DNA from: GWA2-66-18 sp964537395
GTDB lineage: Bacteria; Elusimicrobiota; Elusimicrobia; UBA1565; UBA9628
DNA: 20,865 nucleotides
Assembly (NCBI GenBank): GCA_964537395.1
Contig: CAZIBN010000061.1
Span: forward strand, 1-20,865
Direction of reading: 5' to 3'
Below are positions 14,164-20,865 of this stretch, one piece after another. Position 1 is the first letter of the stretch, and every line of letters begins with the position of its first letter. A model generated the notes under the pieces. That model saw nothing but the letters and a program-made list of their open reading frames with translations. It had not been told where the DNA came from and ran no database searches. Made by a program: the position numbers and the translations under genes.

Positions 14164-14544
14164 CTAACGCTTATTCTAGGACTCTCTCTCATGACGGCTT
14201 CCTGCACATCCCTCGAGCGGGCCTTCGCCCCGGCCGCCAACCCCTGGCCCATCCCCAAGGAGAGCCGGGTGCGGCGGGACGGACGCCTTCTGCGCGTCTA
14301 CGGCGCCTCCCTCAAAAGCAGAGCTGAAGCCGAGGCTGATGCGAAGATGTCCCTCGAGGGCTGGCTGTGGGGCCTCGATCTCGGCGACGACATCCCCGAG
14401 CGCAAGGCTCTGATCGAATCCGTCCTCAACTCGCGAGAGGTCCAGCCCGTGCCGTCGCCGGTGCCGGAGAAGTCCGGCTTCACCTCGATCATCGAGCTCA
14501 ACCTGCCCATCCTCCAGAAAAAGCTCGGGACCCATTATGAGTGA
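14152..14544 (+). CDS. Small exported protein or lipoprotein of unknown function
   Basis: This 130-residue protein begins with a clear export signal, MLRQLTLILGLSLMTASC. Cys18 follows T-A-S, a near-lipobox that lacks the usual Leu at -3, so lipid attachment is possible but not secure. The mature part is charged and contains a RLLRVYGASLKSRAEAEADAK segment followed by a Pro-rich VQPVPSPVPEKSG linker. I do not recognise a family. The Shine-Dalgarno-like AAGGAG (14124-14129) lies 22 nt upstream, too far for normal use. The stop codon lies 8 nt inside the following peptidase gene, implying co-translation with it. Confidence 0.7.
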   Translation: MLRQLTLILGLSLMTASCTSLERAFAPAANPWPIPKESRVRRDGRLLRVYGASLKSRAEAEADAKMSLEGWLWGLDLGDDIPERKALIESVLNSREVQPVPSPVPEKSGFTSIIELNLPILQKKLGTHYE

Positions 14545-16336
14545 ACGCGTTCCTCGAGAGCTTCTGTTCGGAAATCCGGAGAAGGCCTCCCCGAAGATCT
14601 CCCCGAACGGGAAGCTCTGGGCCTATCTCGCCCCGGACGAGGGCGTGCTCAACATCTGGGTCGGGCCCGAGGGCGGCCTCGCCAAGCCGCTCACGAAGGA
14701 TCGGGCTCGGGGTGTGCGCGTCTTCCTGTGGGCCGAGGACGAGCGCTCGATCCTCTATCTGCAGGACGCGAACGGCGACGAGAACTGGCACCTGTACCAG
14801 ACCGACCTCGGGACCGGCGTCACCCGCGACCTGACGCCTTATCCGGGCGTGCAGGCGCAGATCGTCGCCACCGAGCCGCGCTTCCCTGACGAGATCCTGA
14901 TCGCGCTCAACGACCGCGACCCGAAGCTGCACGACGTCTGGAGGCTCAACCTCAAGACCGGCGAGCGAACGCTCGAGGCGACGAACCCCGGAGACGCGAT
15001 CGGCTGGCTGCCGGACCGGGATTTCAAGATCGGACTGCATAAGGCGATGTCTCCGGATGGCGGCACGATCTTGCGCGTCAAGGACGGTACGGGCTGGCGA
15101 GACTTCTTGACATGCGGGCCGGACGACCAGCTTGGGGCTCACGGGTTTTCGCCTGACGGCGAAAACATATATATCGAGTCGAGCGTGGACCGCGACACGA
15201 CCGCGCTGTTCGCGACGCCGATCGCGGGCGGGCCCGGAAAGATCCTCGCCGAGCATCCGGAGTCGGACCTTGGCGCGGTCCTCATCCATCCGCGCGACTA
15301 CCACGTCGAGGCCGTCGCCTTCGAGGTGGACCGCATCCACTGGCAGGTCCTCGATCCGATCCTCAAGACCGATTTCGCGGCGATGGCCGCCCTCAACGGC
15401 GAGGTCTCGATCGTCAGCCGCAACGACGCGGACACCGTCTGGTACGTCCTCGTCAACAAGGCCGACCGCTCCCCCGCCTTCCTGCGCTGGGACCGGACGA
15501 CACGCATCGCCGCACCTCTCTTTGTCACGCGCCCGAAGCTCGAGACGTACAAGCTCGCGCCGATGACGCCCATGAAGTACGCCGCGCGCGACGGCCTGAC
15601 GGTGCGCGGCTGCCTCACGACGCCCGTAGGACGGGAAGCGAAGAACCTCCCGCTCGTGCTCCTCGTGCACGGCGGCCCCTGGGTGCGCGACCGCTGGGGC
15701 TTCCATCCCGAGGCGCAGTGGCTGGCGAGCCTCGGCTTCGCCGCGCTGCAGCTCAACTACCGCGGCTCCGCGGGCTTCGGCAAGCGCCACCTGCACGCGG
15801 GCGACCGCGAGTGGGGCGCGAAGATGCAGGACGATCTCACCGACGGCGTGAGATGGGCCATCGAGCAGGGCATCGCCGACCCCGCGCGCGTCGCGATCTA
15901 CGGCGGCTCCTACGGCGGCTACGCCGCGCTCGCGGGCGCCGCGTTCACGCCCGGCGTCTACCGCTGCGCGATCGACGTGGTCGGGCCCTCGAACCTGATC
16001 ACCTTGATCAGATCGATACCTCCCTATTGGGAGCCGATGAAAAGGATCTTCGACCTGCGCGTCGGCTCCGTGGATACCGAGGAAGAGTTCCTGAAATCTC
16101 GTTCTCCATTGTTTCATGTCGATAAGATCGACATCCCCCTCCTGATCGCCCAGGGCGCCCACGACCCGCGCGTGAAGCAGGCCGAATCGGAGCAGATCGT
16201 GGAGGCCCTGCGCGCGAAGGGCAAGCCCGTCGAATACCTCCTGTACCCCGACGAAGGCCACGGCTTCGCCAAGCCCGCCAACCGCCTCGACTTCTACGCG
16301 AAGGCCGAGGCGTTCCTCGCCAAGCACCTCGCCTGA
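14537..16336 (+). CDS. S9-family prolyl-oligopeptidase-like serine peptidase
   Basis: The 599-residue protein has an N-terminal seven-bladed-propeller-type region (about 1-340; repeats such as KISPNGKLWAYLAPDEG and HGFSPDGENIYIES) and a C-terminal alpha/beta-hydrolase peptidase domain. The catalytic triad is readable: S458 in GGSYGGYAAL, D543 in GAHDPRV and H575 in DEGHGFA. LVHGGPWVRDRWGF and NYRGSAGFG are further S9 hallmarks. Enzymes of this group (acylaminoacyl-peptidase, DPP IV-like) cleave short peptides. No signal peptide is present, so it should be cytoplasmic, although its overlapping upstream partner is exported. Specificity cannot be set from sequence. Confidence 0.92.
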   Translation: MSERVPRELLFGNPEKASPKISPNGKLWAYLAPDEGVLNIWVGPEGGLAKPLTKDRARGVRVFLWAEDERSILYLQDANGDENWHLYQTDLGTGVTRDLTPYPGVQAQIVATEPRFPDEILIALNDRDPKLHDVWRLNLKTGERTLEATNPGDAIGWLPDRDFKIGLHKAMSPDGGTILRVKDGTGWRDFLTCGPDDQLGAHGFSPDGENIYIESSVDRDTTALFATPIAGGPGKILAEHPESDLGAVLIHPRDYHVEAVAFEVDRIHWQVLDPILKTDFAAMAALNGEVSIVSRNDADTVWYVLVNKADRSPAFLRWDRTTRIAAPLFVTRPKLETYKLAPMTPMKYAARDGLTVRGCLTTPVGREAKNLPLVLLVHGGPWVRDRWGFHPEAQWLASLGFAALQLNYRGSAGFGKRHLHAGDREWGAKMQDDLTDGVRWAIEQGIADPARVAIYGGSYGGYAALAGAAFTPGVYRCAIDVVGPSNLITLIRSIPPYWEPMKRIFDLRVGSVDTEEEFLKSRSPLFHVDKIDIPLLIAQGAHDPRVKQAESEQIVEALRAKGKPVEYLLYPDEGHGFAKPANRLDFYAKAEAFLAKHLA

Positions 16337-16363
16337 GTCGAGCCGTCGTGATCTATCAGCGTA

Positions 16364-16391
16364 TATAATCACTCGTCCCGGGACGAGTGAT
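16364..16391 (+). promoter_or_regulatory. Consensus -10 box overlapping a 24-bp perfect palindrome
   Basis: ATCACTCGTCCC followed by its exact complement GGGACGAGTGAT covers 16368-16391 with no central base. The consensus -10 hexamer TATAAT (16364-16369) overlaps its left end, and the predicted transcription start (about 16376) lies inside it. This is the geometry of a repressor site. No T-run follows on the plus strand, so a terminator is less likely. No convincing -35 is present. A role in transcribing 16451-16960 is inferred. Confidence 0.5.
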
Positions 16392-16414
16392 CATCGATAG
16401 CGGCCCCGCCGCGC

Positions 16415-16444
16415 TTGATTGACGGCACGAGAACAATCTACGAT
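16415..16444 (+). promoter_or_regulatory. Candidate leaderless promoter of the 16451 gene
   Basis: TTGATT (16415-16420), an 18-nt spacer and TACGAT (16439-16444) are followed after 6 nt by the ATG at 16451. It would act in addition to, or instead of, the TATAAT box at 16364. Confidence 0.4.
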
Positions 16445-16450
16445 GAGGCC

Positions 16451-16960
16451 ATGATCACCTCATCGCTCCGTCTGGCCGGTCTCACTGTCGCCGTCATCGC
16501 CTCTCTCGCCATCCCCGCCACGGCCCAGATCAAGGGCCCGACCGCGCCCGCGGAAGTCTGGAAAAAGATCATCGCCACCGTCGAGCGCGATGGCGTGGTG
16601 ACACAGGACCCACCGTTCGTCCAGCACTCGCTCACCGCCACGATCAAAACGGATCCCCTGACCACGGTGCATGACATCAGCATCCACCTGACGGCCGGCG
16701 AGGAGTCAAAACGCAAGCTCGTGGGCGTGGAGATCAGCATCACGGAAAACTCCCTTATCCTACGCTCCGGCACCATACTCACCGAATCATGGACTTTCCT
16801 GTTCGTCCGGACCGGCCGGCTCGATACGGCCGTCTACAAGAAGCGCGTCGACGTCGCCGGCAGCGAACCCGTCTCGGACCCGCCCGTGATGATGGACCTC
16901 GCCGACCCCAAGACCAAGTCAAAACTCGACGAGATGCTCAGGTTCTGGTCCACGCGCTGA
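16451..16960 (+). CDS. Small exported protein, paralog of the 18920 product
   Basis: This 169-residue protein starts with a signal peptide, MITSSLRLAGLTVAVIASLA then IPATAQ, with cleavage after ATA. The mature part is soluble. It shares two blocks with the product of 18920-19552: AP-x2-VW-x-K near the mature N-terminus, and ADPK-x5-D-x-ML-x2-W at the C-terminus. The middle is divergent. I know no family for it. The ATG at 16451 was chosen over 16415 because it puts the signal peptide first, matches the paralog exactly and lies 6 nt after a TACGAT box. A periplasmic or secreted location is predicted; the function is unknown. Confidence 0.75.
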   Translation: MITSSLRLAGLTVAVIASLAIPATAQIKGPTAPAEVWKKIIATVERDGVVTQDPPFVQHSLTATIKTDPLTTVHDISIHLTAGEESKRKLVGVEISITENSLILRSGTILTESWTFLFVRTGRLDTAVYKKRVDVAGSEPVSDPPVMMDLADPKTKSKLDEMLRFWSTR

Positions 16961-16970
16961 TCCGCCGCAT

Positions 16971-16998
16971 TTGGCTCCGGATACGCAAGTGCTATCAT
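16971..16998 (+). promoter_or_regulatory. Candidate promoter of the methyltransferase/GT9 pair
   Basis: TTGGCT (16971-16976), a 16-nt spacer ending in TGC, and TATCAT (16993-16998) form an extended -10 promoter. It overlaps the ATG at 16997, which favours the next in-frame ATG (17012) as the translation start. Confidence 0.45.
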
Positions 16999-17824
16999 GT
17001 CGTTCACGACCATGGACGACAACTCCGTCGACTCCCAGATCTACGGCTCCGAGTACTTCCTTGAGCGCTGCGGCGGGGTGGAGTTCTTCCAGAAGTACGG
17101 CTACTCGGTCCTAAAGCCGGCGATCCAGTTCGCCGTCCAGCAGGCGGATCTCAAGCCCGCCGACCGCATCCTCGACATCGGCTGCGGGCGCGGCGAGCTC
17201 GTCGCCCATCTGGATGAGAAGGGCTTCGACGCGACGGGCATCGATTATTCTGAGGCCGCCGTCTCCTGCGCGAGATCCCTCTACCCCAAGGGGAAGTTCC
17301 ATCTGGTCCGCTCCGATCAGCCGCTGTTCGAGGCCGCCTCGTTCGACAAGATCTTCATCTTAGGCACGATTGAGCACCTCTACGAGCCCGAGATCGAGAA
17401 GACGCTGCTGGAAGTAAAAAGGCTGCTCCGGCCCGGCGGCCTGTGCGTGATCACCACCTGCACCAACGCCCTGTACTACAAGACCCGGTCGTACCGGCTC
17501 AGAGCCGCGCTCGCCTCGAGCCTCAAGCTGGCTCCGCCCTCCCCCTCTCACAGCGAGGAGGACAAGGCCATGCATGTCAACGAGAAGCAATATTTCTCTC
17601 TGAGCCGCTCGCTGCGGACCTTAGGCCTCCCCTTTCGAGTCATCGCCTGCCCCAATCCCAAGCTCGCGTCGATCGAGCTGTACGGCGCGAACCTTCCCCC
17701 CGATTTCCCGCTTCGGCCCGCGGCCCCCTGGAAGCAGTTCTTCTACCGGACCTTCGTTTTCCATTTCCCCCTCAATCTCATGCTCGCCCGATCCTATGCC
17801 GCCGTCATTCGGGCCGCCGCATGA
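16997..17824 (+). CDS. Class I SAM-dependent methyltransferase
   Basis: The 275-residue protein has a Rossmann-type methyltransferase domain. Motif I is ILDIGCGRGELV (58-69) for S-adenosylmethionine, with the acidic strand end at GIDYSE (81-86), FDKIFILGTIEHL around residue 117, and LLRPGGLCVIT near 150. This matches the UbiE/Coq5-like methyltransferase superfamily. If the TATCAT box over the first ATG is the promoter, translation starts at 17012, giving 270 residues. The stop overlaps the GT9 start as ATGA, so the enzyme probably acts on the same cell-surface glycan or lipid pathway. The acceptor is unknown. Confidence 0.85.
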   Translation: MSFTTMDDNSVDSQIYGSEYFLERCGGVEFFQKYGYSVLKPAIQFAVQQADLKPADRILDIGCGRGELVAHLDEKGFDATGIDYSEAAVSCARSLYPKGKFHLVRSDQPLFEAASFDKIFILGTIEHLYEPEIEKTLLEVKRLLRPGGLCVITTCTNALYYKTRSYRLRAALASSLKLAPPSPSHSEEDKAMHVNEKQYFSLSRSLRTLGLPFRVIACPNPKLASIELYGANLPPDFPLRPAAPWKQFFYRTFVFHFPLNLMLARSYAAVIRAAA

Positions 17825-18825
17825 CCGTCCGGGGCGCCGCTCCCCGAAAAATACTGATCGTGGCGCTCGACAACCTGGGCGACGCCGTCATGGCGTCGTC
17901 GATCCTGCCTCCGCTCAAGCGGCTGTTCCCGGAATCCACCGTCGGGATCTGGGTCAAGGATTACGTCTCGGACCTCTTCGCCGGGCACCCCTTGATCGAC
18001 GCCGTTCACGCCTCCGATCCTTTCTGGGACAGATCGCCTGGAAAAGGCAAAGGCGCCCTCGGCCCGTTCCTGCGCGCGTGGAGCGAGATCCGGGGGGCGA
18101 GGTATGATACGGCGCTGATCCTCAACGCCGAATGGCGCCGGGCCTTCTTCTGCCGGTTGGCGGGGATTCCCGAGCGCATCGGCTATCGCAGCCGGAAAAG
18201 CGGTCTTTTTCTAAACCACGCCTTCCCCTTGCCCGAAGCCGGCCGGCATTTTTCCGACGAGCATCGCGGCCTTCTTGAAAAATATTTCAATCAGCCGCTT
18301 TCTCCCGAGGACTGCCTGCCCCGCCTCGAGGCCCCGCCGCAGGATGAGCAGTGGTGGGAAAGCTGGTCCAGCGAAAAGGGGCTGAAGAGCCGCGAGTTCA
18401 CGATTCTTCATTTCTTCTCAGGGGACGAGGAGAAGAACTGGCCCCTGTCCTGCTGGGTGGAATTGCTCAAGAGCACCCCGCAAGGCCGGTTTGTCGTGCT
18501 GTGCGGCCCCGGCGAGGAGCCTCGGCTGGAGCCTTATCGAAAAGATATTTTCCGTGCCGGCGTGGACCTGATAGCGGCGCCGACCTTGGGCCAGCTCAAG
18601 GCGCTTCTGGGCCACGCCCGGCTGGTGATCGGGGGCGATTCCGGCCCGGAGCACGTGGCCGCCGCTATGGGGGCTTCCGTCCTGTCGCTGTTCGGCCCCA
18701 CCGAACCCGGCCGTTCGGGCCCGAGAGGCCGGGGCGACCTGCGGGTTCTCCGGCGATTCCCCCTGAAGAGACTGCCCGTCGATGCGGTGATCGCGGCCAT
18801 GTCCGGATTCCCTCCGCGAGCCTAG
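17821..18825 (+). CDS. GT9-family glycosyltransferase (heptosyltransferase-like)
   Basis: This 334-residue protein matches the ADP-heptose:LPS heptosyltransferase family (GT9). The N-terminal Rossmann half has ILIVALDNLGDAVMASSILPPL (11-32), with the family's conserved D/N-LGD. The C-terminal half has EEKNWPLSCW (203-212), GGDSGPEHVAAAMG (271-284) and LFGPTEP (290-296), the donor-binding signatures. Length is typical. I used the ATG at 17821 because it overlaps the methyltransferase stop as ATGA and begins just before the conserved strand. It likely adds a heptose or related sugar to a lipid-linked glycan on the cytoplasmic face. The sugar is inferred from family only. Confidence 0.9.
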   Translation: MTVRGAAPRKILIVALDNLGDAVMASSILPPLKRLFPESTVGIWVKDYVSDLFAGHPLIDAVHASDPFWDRSPGKGKGALGPFLRAWSEIRGARYDTALILNAEWRRAFFCRLAGIPERIGYRSRKSGLFLNHAFPLPEAGRHFSDEHRGLLEKYFNQPLSPEDCLPRLEAPPQDEQWWESWSSEKGLKSREFTILHFFSGDEEKNWPLSCWVELLKSTPQGRFVVLCGPGEEPRLEPYRKDIFRAGVDLIAAPTLGQLKALLGHARLVIGGDSGPEHVAAAMGASVLSLFGPTEPGRSGPRGRGDLRVLRRFPLKRLPVDAVIAAMSGFPPRA

Positions 18826-18884
18826 GTCCTTGGCCCAAAAATAGAACGGGTCCTTCGCCGGGCTCCCTCTAGGCCTTTCGGTGC

Positions 18885-18913
18885 TGATTTTCGGCTTGGG
18901 AACAGCCTATCAT
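18885..18913 (+). promoter_or_regulatory. Candidate leaderless promoter of the 18920 gene
   Basis: TATCAT (18908-18913) lies exactly 6 nt before the ATG at 18920. The best -35 at 17 nt is the weak TGATTT (18885-18890). The rest of the 18826-18919 gap shows no other clear signal. Confidence 0.35.
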
Positions 18914-18919
18914 TGGGGC

Positions 18920-19552
18920 ATGATCACATCATCGCTCCGCCGGGCCGGGCTCGCCGTAGCCGTCATCGCCGCACTCTCCCTCCGCGCCGCCGCCCAGAGC
19001 GACGCAGCCTTCGCCTCCGCTCTCGGCCAGGGCGTCCCCACCCCCGCTCAATTCGCGCAAGCTAAAGCCAAGCCCCAGAAGCCCGCCCCGCCCGTGGTCA
19101 AGCCTCCGAGCGCGCCCGACGCCGTCTGGCAGAAGGTCCTCGAGACCGTGAAGAACGGCGGGATTTACAAGCCCGGGGCAGACCCGATGCCGAGCGCGTT
19201 CACCATCGACGACTCCTCCGGCGACGCGAAAGCCGATCACGAAACTCACAGCATCGCCGTCCTGGGATTGATCAACGACGATGAGAAGTTCGAGGCGATG
19301 GGCGCGATCCTGGTTTTCAAGAGCCACAAGCTCGATCCAAAGGACGGCAACTGGCGCATCGACCAGTGGATGTTCATGACGGACATCTACGGCGAGGTCG
19401 CCGATGCCGGACATGGAGTCATCATCCAGACGCCCGACGGCAAGACCGTCTCGGCGACGCCCGAGAAGCTCAATCCCGCCGACCCCAAGATCCAGGCGCA
19501 ATACGACACGATGCTCAAGCACTGGGCTGAGCGCAAGCCAAAAGGAGCCTGA
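18920..19552 (+). CDS. Exported protein, paralog of the 16451 product, paired with an HtrA protease
   Basis: This 210-residue protein starts with a signal peptide, MITSSLRRAGLAVAVIAALS then LRAAAQ, nearly the same as that of the 16451 product at both protein and DNA level. A Pro/Lys/Ala-rich linker (about 37-68) follows. It then carries the shared blocks AP-x2-VW-x-K and ADPK-x5-D-x-ML-x2-W. Just after the cleavage site it reads SDAAFASALG, which closely matches TDSEFATSLG at the same place in the next gene's product. The start was chosen by match to the paralog and by a -10 box 6 nt upstream. The stop is 2 nt before the protease ATG, so the two are co-expressed. Family unknown. Confidence 0.78.
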   Translation: MITSSLRRAGLAVAVIAALSLRAAAQSDAAFASALGQGVPTPAQFAQAKAKPQKPAPPVVKPPSAPDAVWQKVLETVKNGGIYKPGADPMPSAFTIDDSSGDAKADHETHSIAVLGLINDDEKFEAMGAILVFKSHKLDPKDGNWRIDQWMFMTDIYGEVADAGHGVIIQTPDGKTVSATPEKLNPADPKIQAQYDTMLKHWAERKPKGA

Positions 19553-19554
19553 CC

Positions 19555-20772
19555 ATGAAACTTCTCCCGCTCGCCCTCGCGCTGACGCTCGCCGTCCCCG
19601 CCGCCGCCGCCTCGACCGATTCCGAGTTCGCGACCTCGCTCGGGAGCATCGGCGAGAGCCTGATCGGCCGGGCGAAGGCCCACCAGGGCGGCTACCGGAA
19701 GATGACGGAGGAGTCCGGGCCCAACGATCCCATCCTGCTGGCGCAGAAGCCGCTGCTCGACATGATCAAGAAGGTGGAGCCCTCGGTCGTGTTTCTCGTG
19801 ATGTCGGTCCCGAACGCGGAGAACCCGGGCAAGCCCGGCGGCGGGATCTGCACCGGATTCTTCACGGACGCGATGAAGGAGCTCGGCCGCGCGAGCATCA
19901 TCACGACCAACGCCCATTGCGTCGAGAAGATGGCGATCGGAGCGGAGATCTCGGTCGGCCTCTACACGGGGAACGACAACCGCCCCCAGATGACAAAGGG
20001 CAAGGTGCTCGCTTACGGCAACAGCAACGGCGCCAAGGACATCGCCTTCGTCGAGCTGCTCGACAAGAGCCTCGACCGCCGCCCCCTGCCGCTCTGGACG
20101 AAGCTCGACCGCGGCGAGACCGTCGTCGCCATCGGCAACCCTCTCGGCATGACCTTCTCGATCTCGCGCGGGATCATCAGCGCGCTCGAGCGCGACCGCC
20201 TGAGCTCGACGTTCGTGCTTGAGATGAACCAGTCTGACGTCGCGGTCAACCCCGGCAACTCCGGCGGTCCGCTGTTCAACATGTGGGGCAGCGTCATCGG
20301 GATCAACACGATGATCGCCTCTCAGTCCGGCGGCTTCGAGGGCATCAGCATGTCCGTGCCTTCGTCCTACATCACGCTCGCGATGCAGCAGTACAAGCGG
20401 ACCGGCGACCTGAAGATGGGCGCCATGCAGGTGGAGGTCACGGCGTCGACGCAGACGCAGAAGCTGACGGTCGGCAAGGTCACCCCCGGCGGCCCCGCCG
20501 AGGCGGCGAAGATGCTGGCCGGCGACCAGTTCGTCTCGATCGACGGAATAGCCGTCGGCGATCTGGAGCCCGAAGCCGCGATGAAGGCCTTCCTTACCTA
20601 CGTGAAGTATCACTCTCCCGGCGAGAAGGTCGCCGTGACCGTGAAGCGCGGCGGCAAAGATATCGTGCTGTCGGTGACGCTCGGCGAGCCGAAGCCGGAA
20701 GAGCCGCCCCGACCTGAGTGGGCCCCGATCCCGAAGAAGGACAAGTCCGGGCCGACCAGCTTCTCGATCTAA
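19555..20772 (+). CDS. HtrA/DegP-like trypsin-fold serine protease with one PDZ domain
   Basis: The 405-residue product has a signal peptide (MKLLPLALALTLAVPAAAA), a trypsin-like domain (about 65-275) with the triad H121 (TNAHC), D162 (KDIAFVEL) and S236 (NPGNSGGPL), and one PDZ domain (about 290-380; GKVTPGGPAEAAKMLAGDQFVSIDG). A Pro/Lys-rich tail ends the protein. This is the DegS/DegQ-type layout of periplasmic quality-control proteases. Cys122 next to the catalytic His and Cys99 recall the 42-58 disulfide of chymotrypsin, unusual for HtrA proteins. A GGAG at 19543-19546, inside the upstream gene's end, can serve as ribosome-binding site. It forms an operon with the exported protein upstream, a possible substrate or partner. 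Confidence 0.93.
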   Translation: MKLLPLALALTLAVPAAAASTDSEFATSLGSIGESLIGRAKAHQGGYRKMTEESGPNDPILLAQKPLLDMIKKVEPSVVFLVMSVPNAENPGKPGGGICTGFFTDAMKELGRASIITTNAHCVEKMAIGAEISVGLYTGNDNRPQMTKGKVLAYGNSNGAKDIAFVELLDKSLDRRPLPLWTKLDRGETVVAIGNPLGMTFSISRGIISALERDRLSSTFVLEMNQSDVAVNPGNSGGPLFNMWGSVIGINTMIASQSGGFEGISMSVPSSYITLAMQQYKRTGDLKMGAMQVEVTASTQTQKLTVGKVTPGGPAEAAKMLAGDQFVSIDGIAVGDLEPEAAMKAFLTYVKYHSPGEKVAVTVKRGGKDIVLSVTLGEPKPEEPPRPEWAPIPKKDKSGPTSFSI

Positions 20773-20828
20773 ACCCCTCCAAGTTTCCCGGGTTTTGAAG
20801 CCCGCTTCCGAGGCGCCTGCGGCGTGCG

Positions 20829-20849
20829 GCTTTCGGCTTCGCCGAAAGC
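20829..20849. repeat. Perfect 9-bp hairpin downstream of the HtrA-like gene
   Basis: GCTTTCGGC (20829-20837) and GCCGAAAGC (20841-20849) are separated by TTC. It could end transcription of the protease gene or of an unseen convergent gene, but no T-run follows on the plus strand. The remainder of 20773-20865 shows no gene. Confidence 0.5.
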
Positions 20850-20865
20850 TCCAGCAACGAACGAA

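Noticed and set aside
14498..16372. 624-codon minus-strand frame opposite the S9 peptidase
   Set aside because: The plus strand encodes a complete peptidase with an intact triad; the antisense translation has no recognisable domain.
18825..18880. GGTCCTT occurs twice here and once after the stop at 3472, suggesting a repeat
   Set aside because: Seven bases shared over three sites is within chance for this base composition, and flanks do not match.
19387..20613. 408-codon minus-strand frame opposite the HtrA-like gene
   Set aside because: It is the antisense shadow of a protease with an intact triad and PDZ domain.

Overview
The window is a GC-rich, gene-dense stretch of a diderm (Gram-negative type) chromosome. 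Evidence for two membranes is an LpxL/HtrB-like acyltransferase, a GT9 heptosyltransferase-like enzyme, a predicted outer-membrane beta-barrel ending in aromatic Phe, several lipoproteins or exported proteins, and a periplasmic HtrA-like protease. Long Ala/Pro-rich exported preproteins, an exported-looking Lon, a stand-alone SWIB protein and TRL-like lipoproteins made me think of Elusimicrobiota. That placement is an impression, not a demonstrated assignment. No phage genes, integrase, CRISPR array or rRNA is visible.

Layout. 1-200 has no convincing gene but carries a promoter with a perfect palindrome in its spacer, driving an orphan HigA/NadS-type antitoxin (201-563) and two unknown proteins (to 1659). 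Two tandem TRL-like proteins lie on the minus strand (1671-2461), divergent from an LpxL-like acyltransferase (2615-3472). A co-directional run (3546-8755) holds a signal-peptide-bearing Lon protease, an alpha/beta hydrolase, a YiiM-like MOSC protein, a lone cyclic-nucleotide-binding protein and a Nudix hydrolase. A SWIB-domain gene (8837-9094) ends in a strong intrinsic terminator, followed by a 75-bp palindromic REP-like element (9161-9235).

9284-14007 looks like one functional cluster for making and exporting a polysaccharide. It has a receiver-only regulator, a TPR plus outer-membrane barrel protein, a second receiver-only regulator, a membrane-anchored HEAT protein, a processive-type GT2 synthase and a 61-residue single-TM protein that starts with TTG. 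A tRNA-Glu(CTC) gene on the minus strand follows. Next come a small exported protein with an S9 peptidase (14152-16336) and two paralogous small exported proteins (16451-16960 and 18920-19552) on either side of a methyltransferase/GT9 pair. The second paralog sits 2 nt upstream of an HtrA-like protease.

Four genes at the head of transcription units (2461 minus, 3546, 16451, 18920) have a TANNNT -10 hexamer exactly 6 nt before the ATG, which predicts leaderless mRNAs. Genes inside units mostly start by stop/start overlap. The most unusual items are the exported-type Lon, the polysaccharide cluster with two receiver-only regulators, the recurrent leaderless architecture, and the motif shared by the exported protein at 18920 and its neighbouring HtrA protease.
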